From Corynebacterium marambiense (GTDB lineage Bacteria > Actinomycetota > Actinomycetes > Mycobacteriales > Mycobacteriaceae): 64,000 nucleotides of DNA. A model generated the notes under the pieces. It did not search any database. It was not told the DNA's origin and saw only the letters and a list, made by a program, of their open reading frames with translations. Location: the NCBI RefSeq assembly GCF_016342275.1, contig NZ_JAEIOT010000007.1, positions 62,001-126,000 on the forward strand. The letters are read 5' to 3'. Shown one piece after another: positions 43,870 through 51,827 of the stretch; within the stretch, counting starts at the first letter, position 1, and each line of letters starts with the position of its first letter. The position numbers and the translations under genes are program-made.

Positions 43870-46311
43870 GTGCCCAGAATGACCTCACGCCGCCTCACCC
43901 GCATAGGCCTTGCCGCCGTCACCGCCGTATCGGTGAGCTTAGGTATCGCAACCCCCGCCATCGCAGGCGTCGACGACACCATCGGTATCGTTCCCCGCCC
44001 CGGCGTCACCCAGAAATTCGAGGACTCAACGCCCGCCCTTGAGTGGGAGATCCGAGACTCCTTCAACAACTACACCGGTGGAGCAACCCACTTCCTCGAT
44101 GGTGCGGAACTCGTCGACGGAACGTTCCTGTGGCCCTATAAGTCCACCGCGACTGATACCGACGGCAACACCGTCGTCCAGTACGGCGGAACGGTCAACT
44201 ACATGAAGTACTGCGAGGGCGACGAGCCCGTGCGCGGCGGTTGCCAGCTGGACCTGACCGTCGCCGACCCGAAGATCGTCTTTGACGCCGCCAAGGGAAC
44301 CGGAACCCTCTACGCAACCGTCAACTCGCGGGTCTACCTCACCGGTGAATGGTTGGGGGTCAAGGAGGTTGCCTTCGCGACCCTCGATTTCAAGGCGGGC
44401 CGGTACAACAACCAGACCGACACCACCACGTGGAAGAGCGTGGCAGGGTCCCTGCTTGAGGATGGACAGAAGGCCTTCTCCAACTTCTATACCTCGAACC
44501 CCTACATCAGCTCCCTGGCCTTCTCCTATCCGGGTAAGACCGAACTGAGTACGTCCGGTGTGAACGGATACTCCCTCGCCGAGAGCATTCAGCTTCCGGT
44601 CGAGGCCGGTGGCTCCGAACGGCTCTACGCACTGTCTGACGGTTCGGTACTCTACGTGACCAACAAGTACGGTGCGGGTAAGGGCGTCGTCGTATCGCAC
44701 AACCTGGATACGGTCTCAGACCCCTTCGAGTTCGTGACCAACGACGCGACCGATACCGCCTTCGACACTGCGACGGACACCCTCTACTGGGTGGAACCGA
44801 AGCAGGAACCCGCTATAGCAGTCATCCACAGTGCTCCTGTGACCGCCTCCGGTATCGGCACAGCCACGGAGGTCGCCACCGTCGAGGGCACCGTCTCCGG
44901 TTTCTCGCGGGACTCGTCCGACGGGACCCTCGGTGTCCTGCACCTGCTGCCCAAGATCGAGGACTCTGTCGACGACTACCCCGCCCGTTTCACAACGATC
45001 TCCGTCGACGGCAGCAAGACCACCGTAGAACTCCCGAACGAGACCGAGCTCTACCCGGATGTGGACACCGAGGCGCACTACAACGAGGTCTACGGGTCCC
45101 CTTACATATTCGGCGCGACCTCAGGTCTCCGCGCCCTCAATGACGGCACCTACCTTTACGTCTACGACCACGGCGTCCCCAGAACCGACGGAACGGTTCC
45201 GGGCGCACTCCCGGTGCACATCACCCCGGCAGCCGGCGGTGCGAAGGCCGCTCTTGTCGAGGCTTTCGCCCCGGCCAACAAGGACCACAGCCACAGCTTC
45301 CGTGGCATCGCCACCGATGGCACGAACATCGGTATCTACAACGACTACAGCAACTCCAATGTGGCGTTCCTGAAGTACGAGAACGGCAAGTTCACCATGC
45401 CGTACCATGCCGCACAGCCGGAGAAGCTCGTCTCCATCGCAGGCATGACCTTCAACTCGCAGGGCCGGGCGCTGGTCTCGTCCGCGCAGAACTACTTCAT
45501 GGTCGTCGACCCGTCGACGGGTGCCGTCCTCCAGGAGGCGTCGCTCTCCGGCAACATGAAGGGTGCCGAGAAGAACCTGCCGCTCGCAACGATCATGGTC
45601 GGCGACGATGTTTTCATCGTCGACCGGCGTGAGGTTAACTACACCGACTACGCGGGTCTCCAGCGCCTTGAGCTCCCCGGCGCCGATGGCCAGTACAACC
45701 CCGATATCGACGTTGTGAACATGGGCCACACCCCGGAGAACACTGATTCGACGACCACCGCTGAGTCCGTGGATGCCTACCTCGAGAAGAACACCCTGGA
45801 GGTAACGGCCGGTGAGTCCGTCACCTCCGACAAGGTGGTCTTCGATGAGACGACGACCACCGATCGCGAGGCTGCGGCAGCGCCTGAGGGAACCGTGTTC
45901 AGCCTCATCGAAGCCGTGGATGGCGCATCGATTGACGAAAACACTGGTGCTGTCACCTACGCCGCCGCCGCGGATGCACCGAGTAGCGAGATCACTGTTT
46001 CAGTGAAGGTCATGTTCAAGGACGGCAGCGAGGATACCGTCGATCTGACGGTGAAGGTCACCGAAGCCGAAACCACTCCGACCTCGACGTCGACCCCAGC
46101 TCCGACGTCGACCCCGGCTCCGACGTCCACCCCAGCTCCGACGTCCACCCCAATGCCTTCGCCGTCGGGTAGCAACGGTAAGAACATCTTCTCTGGTCTT
46201 TCCGGCGAGTTCAAGGGCGGCAGCCTGCTGGCGCTGGTGTCGTTCGGTGGAATCCTGGCCCTGATCGCGGGTCTGTTCCACTTCATCAACACGACCATTC
46301 TTCACCGATAG
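43870..46311 (+). CDS. Large surface protein 2: HtaA domain, propeller-like region, one Rib-like repeat
   Basis: The 813-residue protein is a shorter paralogue of surface protein 1. It has a signal peptide (cleavage after about residue 32, TPAIA), an HtaA-type domain (about 53-215: LEWEIRDSFNNYTGG, FLWPYKS, VQYGGTVNYMKYC, VAFATLDFKAGRYNN, FSYPGKTE) and a propeller-like region (about 220-630: TLYWVEPKQ, FMVVDPSTGAVLQ). One Rib-like unit follows (about 635-735), then a PTSTPAPTSTP linker, a membrane helix (about 784-806) and an HR tail. The GTG at 43870 is preferred because AAGGA lies eight bases upstream; the ATG at 43879 is the alternative. It probably binds heme or another ligand at the cell surface. 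Confidence 0.87.
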   Translation: MPRMTSRRLTRIGLAAVTAVSVSLGIATPAIAGVDDTIGIVPRPGVTQKFEDSTPALEWEIRDSFNNYTGGATHFLDGAELVDGTFLWPYKSTATDTDGNTVVQYGGTVNYMKYCEGDEPVRGGCQLDLTVADPKIVFDAAKGTGTLYATVNSRVYLTGEWLGVKEVAFATLDFKAGRYNNQTDTTTWKSVAGSLLEDGQKAFSNFYTSNPYISSLAFSYPGKTELSTSGVNGYSLAESIQLPVEAGGSERLYALSDGSVLYVTNKYGAGKGVVVSHNLDTVSDPFEFVTNDATDTAFDTATDTLYWVEPKQEPAIAVIHSAPVTASGIGTATEVATVEGTVSGFSRDSSDGTLGVLHLLPKIEDSVDDYPARFTTISVDGSKTTVELPNETELYPDVDTEAHYNEVYGSPYIFGATSGLRALNDGTYLYVYDHGVPRTDGTVPGALPVHITPAAGGAKAALVEAFAPANKDHSHSFRGIATDGTNIGIYNDYSNSNVAFLKYENGKFTMPYHAAQPEKLVSIAGMTFNSQGRALVSSAQNYFMVVDPSTGAVLQEASLSGNMKGAEKNLPLATIMVGDDVFIVDRREVNYTDYAGLQRLELPGADGQYNPDIDVVNMGHTPENTDSTTTAESVDAYLEKNTLEVTAGESVTSDKVVFDETTTTDREAAAAPEGTVFSLIEAVDGASIDENTGAVTYAAAADAPSSEITVSVKVMFKDGSEDTVDLTVKVTEAETTPTSTSTPAPTSTPAPTSTPAPTSTPMPSPSGSNGKNIFSGLSGEFKGGSLLALVSFGGILALIAGLFHFINTTILHR
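46086..46157 (+). repeat. Four 18-bp tandem repeats coding a PTSTPA linker
   Basis: Four near-identical 18-base units (type GACGTCGACCCCAGCTCC) occupy 46086-46103, 46104-46121, 46122-46139 and 46140-46157, inside surface protein 2. Each adds six residues to a Pro/Thr/Ser linker between the Rib-like unit and the membrane helix. The 18-base period keeps frame, so copy number could vary between strains, changing stalk length. Confidence 0.8.
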
Positions 46312-46323
46312 CGAGAACTGATT

Positions 46324-46362
46324 AAGACCCCGCACCAGGTATGTCACCGGGTGCGGGGTCTT
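46324..46362. terminator. Bidirectional terminator between surface protein 2 and dop
   Basis: AAGACCCCGCACC at 46324-46336 is exactly complementary to 46350-46362, with a 13-base loop. It lies between the convergent stop codons of surface protein 2 and dop and can serve both. Confidence 0.75.
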
Positions 46363-46385
46363 CGTCATGCTGCTGCCTGCACGTG

Positions 46386-47933
46386 TCAGCGGCCGGGGCC
46401 GCCGATGAGATCAACCGGCGCCAGGTTGCGCTCATCCACGAGCCGGAGAAGATCAGCGGCGTCAGCTGCCAGGTCGAAGAGGTCGCCGCAGTTGTCCCGG
46501 GTCAGACAGTCTAGTTCGGGCATCCGCAGCCGGTGGTGGCCGGTAACCCGATCCCCGTTGACGACCACGGTGTCCCAGCTCGCCGCAAGAACCTGGTCAG
46601 GCCAGCGACGCATGATTTCACCGCGAAAGAACGCGCGGGTGTCATCCGGGGGCGTGAGTGCCGCGGCGTCGATCACCGCGGGATCGACCAGCCTCCGCAT
46701 ACTACCGCGTCGGACCAGCGCATGATGAAGACCTCGCTCCGGATCAATGTCCGCGTACTGGAGGTCGACCAATGCGATCTTTGGATGTCCAACGTCGAGA
46801 CCACGGTCGGTGAAACGGCGAACGAGGGACCATTTCGCCGTCCAGTCGAGTCTGTCCGCAGTGCGTAAGGGGTCAATCTCGAGATCGTCAAGAAGCTCAC
46901 CCGCTATCCTCAGCACCAGGTGGTCGGTGTCGTCGTTGGCACTGCACCGCGAGAGATACTCCCGGAGAATCTCGGTTGCCCGCAGCTCACGGCCGTCCGT
47001 GAGACGGAGGGGACAACGACAGTCGAGATCCCGGGACACCTGCTTCACCGCGGCCACGGGGTCCGCGAGTTCGAGATCCGAGAACTCCTCCCCGGCCTCA
47101 ATTGCGTCGAGAACCAGCGAGGTCAGGCCGAACTTGAGGAGGTTCGCCGTCTGCGACATGTTGGCGTCACCGATGATGACATGCAGGCGGCCCCATCGGT
47201 CGGCGTCGGCGTGCGGCTCGTCGCGAGTGTTGACGATTCCCCTGTTGAGGGTCGTCTCCAGCGAGACGGGCTGTTCGATGTAGTCTGCGCGCTGGCTGAT
47301 CTGGAACCCCGGCAACTCACCACGCTCCCCCAGCCCGACGCGGCCAGCGCCGATCAGCACCTGCCGAGTGACGAAGAACGGGATGATCGCTCGGGTCAGG
47401 ACGTCGAAGTCGGTCGACCGGTTCCAGCGGTAGTTCTCATGACTTCCGTAACTCGCGCCCTTGCCGTCGACGTTGTTCTTGTACACCTTGAGTGCTGGGC
47501 ACGGGGGCTGTCCCTCAATGACGCTCTCGCCACGGGCTGTGTACTGCTTGACCGCATCGACAGCTCGGTTCATCACGAGGTCGCCGGCGGCGTCGTAGAT
47601 CATCGCCTGCATCGCATCGGAGGTCTCCGGAGCGGAGTATTCGGGGTGGGCGTGATCGACGTAGAACCGGGCACCGGATGAGGTGATCACGTTGGCGACC
47701 CCGACGGTGTTGGGATCGATGACCGGTGCGGTGCGGAACCTGCGGAGATCGAAGCCCCGGGCATCCCGGAGGGGGGATTCCTCCCCGAAGTTCCAGCGGG
47801 TGCGGCGGAGTGAGGCGCCGGTGGCGACGGCGTAGGCCAGTACGGTGTGCGTGGAGGTGACGATCGGACTTGCCGTCGGGTCCTCTGGGGTGGAGATACC
47901 GTACTCGGTTTCGGAACCGATGAAACGGGTCAT
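46386..47933 (-). CDS. dop: Pup deamidase/depupylase Dop
   Basis: Dop converts the C-terminal Gln of Pup to Glu and also removes Pup from substrates. The 515-residue protein has MTRFIGSETEYGIS, an extended segment at residues 46-66 (RWNFGEESPLRDARGFDLRRF) that corresponds to the Dop-loop absent from PafA, and FYVDHAHPEYSAPE with the catalytic aspartate at residue 93. VYKNNVDGKGASYGSHENY and NTRDEPHADADRWGRLHVIIGDANMSQ follow. It follows mpa by 39 bases. Pup is normally the next gene downstream; here two surface protein genes intervene. Confidence 0.96.
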   Translation of the reverse strand: MTRFIGSETEYGISTPEDPTASPIVTSTHTVLAYAVATGASLRRTRWNFGEESPLRDARGFDLRRFRTAPVIDPNTVGVANVITSSGARFYVDHAHPEYSAPETSDAMQAMIYDAAGDLVMNRAVDAVKQYTARGESVIEGQPPCPALKVYKNNVDGKGASYGSHENYRWNRSTDFDVLTRAIIPFFVTRQVLIGAGRVGLGERGELPGFQISQRADYIEQPVSLETTLNRGIVNTRDEPHADADRWGRLHVIIGDANMSQTANLLKFGLTSLVLDAIEAGEEFSDLELADPVAAVKQVSRDLDCRCPLRLTDGRELRATEILREYLSRCSANDDTDHLVLRIAGELLDDLEIDPLRTADRLDWTAKWSLVRRFTDRGLDVGHPKIALVDLQYADIDPERGLHHALVRRGSMRRLVDPAVIDAAALTPPDDTRAFFRGEIMRRWPDQVLAASWDTVVVNGDRVTGHHRLRMPELDCLTRDNCGDLFDLAADAADLLRLVDERNLAPVDLIGGPGR

Positions 47934-47972
47934 TGTCGTGCTTCTTTCTCGCGTGGCGGGCAGACGATCGGA

Positions 47973-49592
47973 TCAGGCGCCCGTCTCAAGGATGCGGACA
48001 CAGGTGACCCGGCTTCCCGGGCGGCCGGTGATCCGGGACCATGCGTCCGGATTCGAGGTGTTCGGGAGATCCTCGTTCTCCGCATTCTCGGCGTCGATGG
48101 CCCGGGCGAGATGCTCGTCTGTGATTCCGTTCGTCCGACCGGAGAGGTGGTCCTTGATGGCTTCCTTCTTTGCCCGGTCGACGATGTTTGCGATCATCGC
48201 CCCGGAGACGAAGTCATGGTAGTGGAGAACCTGGGTACTGCGGTCGAGGTACGTGAGTTCCACGAAGGGACGCGGGCGGAATAGGTACTCTGCGGCGTTG
48301 TCGATGAGTGCCTCCGGATCCCCGGCGATGGGGATGTTGTCGTGGAGAATCCGGTGGAAGATCTCTCGGGAACCGGACCTGTCGGGGCGGCGCACTCGGA
48401 TCTTGACGTCGAGCCGACCCGGGCGGAGGATAGCGGGGTCGATGAGTTCCTCACGGTTCGTCGCGCCGATGACGATGACGTTGGACAGGCTTTCGACGCC
48501 GTCGAGCTCGGCCAGCAGCTGCGGGACAACCGTGGTCTCCATGTCGGAGGACACGCCAGTTCCTCGGGTGCGGAAGATGGACTCCATTTCGTCGAAGAAG
48601 ACGATGACGGGTCGTCCCTCACCCGCGAGTTCCCGGGCACGTTCGAAGATGAGCCGGATCTGGCGCTCCGATTCTCCGACGTACTTGTTCAGGAGTTCGG
48701 GTCCCTTCACATTGATGAAGTAGGACCGGGATCCGTCGCCGATTCGTTCCGACAGCGAATTCGCGACCGCCTTGGCGATGAGGGTTTTTCCGCAGCCAGG
48801 CGGACCATAGAGCAGGACCCCCTTCGGGGCTCGGAGATTATATGCGCGGTAGAGCTCGGGATGGGTGAACGGGAGTTCCACGGCATCCCTGATCCGCATG
48901 ATCTGGTCGTCGAGTCCTCCGATATCCGACCAGGTGACGTCTGGCACCTCCTCGAGCGCGAGTCGCGCGACCTCGGTCTTGGGGATCACCTCGAATGCGT
49001 AGCCTGCTCGGGGGTCAACGAGCAGCGTGTCGCCCGGGCGCGGCGGCTTCTCACCGCTCAGGAGTGGGCCGGCGAGCCGGACGAGATACTCTTCGCCGGT
49101 GGTGTCGACGACGAGGGCGCGGTTGTCGTCCAGCACTTCGGTGACGCTCGCCATCTCCCCGGAGTCGTCGAAGCCGCACACCTCGACGACCTGGGCTCCC
49201 TCCCCGAGTCGTACCCGTGCTCCGGGGACGAGCTCAGAGCGCTCGATCAGAGGGCTCACCGCCAACCGCATACGCCTGTTCGACGTGAAGACCTCGGCAC
49301 ATGTCTCCTCGAGTCCCGGAGTCGGTTCGAGATAGGTGCCGTACGTGGACGGCGGGGCCGCGAGTTGTTCCAGCTGCTCGTTGAGGGTTGCCAACTTGCG
49401 TCGGGCCGCGGTGAGCAGCTCGACGAGCTTGGTGTTGCGGCTTGCCAGTTCGCGGTTGTCCCGGTGGGCGCGGCGCAGCTGCGTCGTGAGGTCCCGGTTC
49501 ACATCAGCTGCGGACTGCGGCGCGGGAATCGTTCGCCCGGGAGCTTTGGGGGCGGCGTTGTCCGAATCGGGGGTGTCGGCGGAGGTGCTCAT
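47973..49592 (-). CDS. mpa: AAA ATPase of the pupylation system (Mpa/ARC), without proteasome-docking tail
   Basis: This 539-residue ring ATPase recognises Pup through its N-terminal coiled coil (about residues 30-78). Two OB-fold interdomain segments follow (about 90-200), then the AAA module with Walker A GPPGCGKT (263-270), Walker B IVFFDEME (330-337) and the second region [17 protein letters not shown]. In proteasome-bearing actinobacteria the protein ends in a GQYL-type motif that docks on the 20S core. Here it ends VRILETGA, as expected for a Corynebacterium that has pupylation but no 20S proteasome. It is likely an unfoldase that acts without a peptidase chamber. Confidence 0.95.
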   Translation of the reverse strand: MSTSADTPDSDNAAPKAPGRTIPAPQSAADVNRDLTTQLRRAHRDNRELASRNTKLVELLTAARRKLATLNEQLEQLAAPPSTYGTYLEPTPGLEETCAEVFTSNRRMRLAVSPLIERSELVPGARVRLGEGAQVVEVCGFDDSGEMASVTEVLDDNRALVVDTTGEEYLVRLAGPLLSGEKPPRPGDTLLVDPRAGYAFEVIPKTEVARLALEEVPDVTWSDIGGLDDQIMRIRDAVELPFTHPELYRAYNLRAPKGVLLYGPPGCGKTLIAKAVANSLSERIGDGSRSYFINVKGPELLNKYVGESERQIRLIFERARELAGEGRPVIVFFDEMESIFRTRGTGVSSDMETTVVPQLLAELDGVESLSNVIVIGATNREELIDPAILRPGRLDVKIRVRRPDRSGSREIFHRILHDNIPIAGDPEALIDNAAEYLFRPRPFVELTYLDRSTQVLHYHDFVSGAMIANIVDRAKKEAIKDHLSGRTNGITDEHLARAIDAENAENEDLPNTSNPDAWSRITGRPGSRVTCVRILETGA

Positions 49593-49673
49593 GGAACTCC
49601 AATGTAGACCACGTAGACCGGTGAGTTTGAGGTCAGGCTGACTTATCTTGACGTGCGGTGTATTCCGGCACCG

Positions 49674-50510
49674 TCATTTCCGGGCGCGTCGCTGCGGCCG
49701 GGGTGCGACCGTGCCGTCCGCCAGGCGCCGCGCCCAGACCAGGAATGCGGTGTGGGCGTTCATCCTGTGCTCGGGGCGGGTGGCCAGTCCCTCGACCTTC
49801 CACTCCCGGACGAGGGATTCCCAGGCGCGGGGTTCAGTGAAGCACCCCAGTTCGCGGATACCCTCCATGACCTTCATCAACTGCGGGACGGTGGCCACGT
49901 ATGTCATGAATACTCCTCCCGGAAGAAGAAGTCCTCGTACCGCGTCGAGACATTCCCAAGGCTCCAGCATGTCGAGGATGATGCGGTCGACGGGACTTCC
50001 GATGTCGTCCACCGTGACCTCTTTAAGGTCGCCCAGACGAGGAGACCAGTTGGAGGGTCTCCCCCCGAAGAATTCATCGACGTTCGCCTCCGCGTAGTTG
50101 AGGTGATCCTGCCGGATCTCATAGGAGATCAGTTCACCGGACTCACCGATGGCACGGAGCAGTGTCATGGAGAGAGCTCCGGAACCTGCACCGGCTTCGA
50201 GTACGCGCGCGCCCGGGAAGATGTCGCCCTCGATGAGGATCTGGGCTGAATCCTTCGGGTAGATGACTGCTGCGCCGCGAGGCATGGACAGAACGTGGTC
50301 CACCATCAGATGGCGGAAACAGAGGTATAGACCGCCCTGGGAGGATTCCACCACGGTACCTTCGTGCTGGCCGATGATGTCATCGTGTGCGATGCCCCCC
50401 TTGTGGGTGAAGAAGCTCTGCCCTTCCTTGAGCACGATTGTGAAGTGACGGCGTTTCGCATCGGTGAGCTGGACGCGGTCGCCCGCCTGGAAGGGGCCGG
50501 AATAAGCCAT
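49674..50510 (-). CDS. trmI: tRNA (adenine-N1)-methyltransferase TrmI
   Basis: TrmI methylates A58 of the tRNA T-loop. The 278-residue protein has the small N-terminal beta domain (FQAGDRVQLTDAKRRHFTIVL), the SAM-binding motif VLEAGAGSGALS (103-114), SYEIRQDHLNYAEANV and ILDMLEPWECL with the catalytic aspartate. It sits directly upstream of mpa on the same strand, the arrangement also known in mycobacteria. Confidence 0.93.
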   Translation of the reverse strand: MAYSGPFQAGDRVQLTDAKRRHFTIVLKEGQSFFTHKGGIAHDDIIGQHEGTVVESSQGGLYLCFRHLMVDHVLSMPRGAAVIYPKDSAQILIEGDIFPGARVLEAGAGSGALSMTLLRAIGESGELISYEIRQDHLNYAEANVDEFFGGRPSNWSPRLGDLKEVTVDDIGSPVDRIILDMLEPWECLDAVRGLLLPGGVFMTYVATVPQLMKVMEGIRELGCFTEPRAWESLVREWKVEGLATRPEHRMNAHTAFLVWARRLADGTVAPRPQRRARK

Positions 50511-50549
50511 GAGTGTCTCTCGTTCGTATCTCGTCGTGGGCGGTTCGGG

Positions 50550-51812
50550 TTAGACGCCGGCGTAGTAGGTGCCGAGGATTTGAGCCAGCGTGTCGACGTC
50601 GCGGGCGGAGGCCATCTCGCGTGCGGAGTGCATGGAGAGGATGGGAACGCCAACATCAAGCGTGGTGATGCCGAGGCGAGTCGCAGTGATCGGACCGATG
50701 GTCGTTCCACAGGGTACGTGGTTACCGGAAACGAACACCTGGTTGGGGGCACCGACGGTGGAACACAGCCGGTGCCACAGGGCTGCGGATTCGGCGTCGG
50801 TGGCATACCGCTGCTTCGCGTTGACCTTCAGCGCTGGGCCAAATCCGGCAAGTGGACGGTTGACGGGATCGTGCCGTTCGGCGAAGTTCGGGTGGACCGA
50901 GTGCGCGGCATCGGCAGAGATGCACGATGAGCGGGCGTACATCCGGGCCCGGCCGTCGATCCCCCGGGCACCTAGGGCCTCAGCAGTGCGATCGAGGACG
51001 TTCTGCAGGATCGGTCCGGCCGCCCCGGTGACGGCACCGGATCCAACCTCCTCGTAGTCGAAGGCCGCGAGGACGAGGATGTCTCTCTGGGCGTCCGCGC
51101 CCCCGTCCCGCACGGCTGTGTTCAATGCGGTGGTCGCGGGCCAGACGCTGGAAAGATTATCCAGGCGGGGCGCCGCCAGAAGGTCCAGCTCGGCACCGAA
51201 GAGCTCCGGGGCCTGCGTGTCGCAGGTGATGAGGTCGTGGGCGATGATGTCGTCGTCGATTCCCGCTAGACGGGCGACGGTCTCGAGCACGGTCTCCCGG
51301 GGGTCACCTGTGCCGAGGACCGGATAGAGGTGGCGCTGCCGGTCGTACTCGAAGCCCTGGTTCACCTTCGGATCGAGATGGATCGCGAGATTCGGGACAC
51401 GGAGTAGCGGGCCCGTGTCCACGAGGTGCTGTGTCCCGTCCACGGTGATGACCCGACCGGCGAGCCGGAGTTCGCGGTCGAACAGCGTCGACAGGATTGG
51501 GCCGCCGTAGACCTCGCAGGCGGCCTGCCGCCAGCCCGCGGTTCCGGCGTCCGGAAGGGACTTGAGCTTCAGTCCGGGTGAATCGGTGTGGGCGCCGACG
51601 ATCCGGAAACCTGAGTCGGGGCCCGCTTCCCGGGGGATGTACCAGGCCAACACAGCGCCACCCCGGACCAGGAGATGGCCGCCTGGTGTCGCGTCCCAGG
51701 TATCCGTCTCATCCTGTTCCGTGAATCCCGCGGCGAGAAGCTCGCGGCGCACCTGGTCCGCTGCGTGATAGGAACTCGGGGAGGCGTGGATAAAGTCGCT
51801 GAAGCTGCTCAT
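50550..51812 (-). CDS. M18 family aminopeptidase
   Basis: The 420-residue zinc aminopeptidase has the M18 signature residues: GAHTDSPGLKLK near the N-terminus, LAIHLD, ELDLLAAPRLDNLSSV, FDYEEVGSGAVTGA with the catalytic glutamates, and HSAREMASARDVD at the C-terminus. It removes acidic or neutral N-terminal residues in the cytoplasm. The ATG at 51812 is preferred over the TTG at 51824 because TTGGATGG just upstream serves as ribosome binding site. An aminopeptidase gene lies near arc in C. glutamicum too. The gap to the preceding DUF255 gene is 15 bases. Confidence 0.9.
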   Translation of the reverse strand: MSSFSDFIHASPSSYHAADQVRRELLAAGFTEQDETDTWDATPGGHLLVRGGAVLAWYIPREAGPDSGFRIVGAHTDSPGLKLKSLPDAGTAGWRQAACEVYGGPILSTLFDRELRLAGRVITVDGTQHLVDTGPLLRVPNLAIHLDPKVNQGFEYDRQRHLYPVLGTGDPRETVLETVARLAGIDDDIIAHDLITCDTQAPELFGAELDLLAAPRLDNLSSVWPATTALNTAVRDGGADAQRDILVLAAFDYEEVGSGAVTGAAGPILQNVLDRTAEALGARGIDGRARMYARSSCISADAAHSVHPNFAERHDPVNRPLAGFGPALKVNAKQRYATDAESAALWHRLCSTVGAPNQVFVSGNHVPCGTTIGPITATRLGITTLDVGVPILSMHSAREMASARDVDTLAQILGTYYAGV

Positions 51813-51827
51813 GTTTCCATCCAACCA

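Noticed and set aside
46086..46157. Tandem repeats considered as a CRISPR or iteron array
   Set aside because: The units are contiguous, have no spacers, and keep the reading frame of a Pro/Thr/Ser linker.
48342..49607. Plus-strand 421-codon frame opposite mpa
   Set aside because: Antisense shadow of a well-conserved AAA ATPase.
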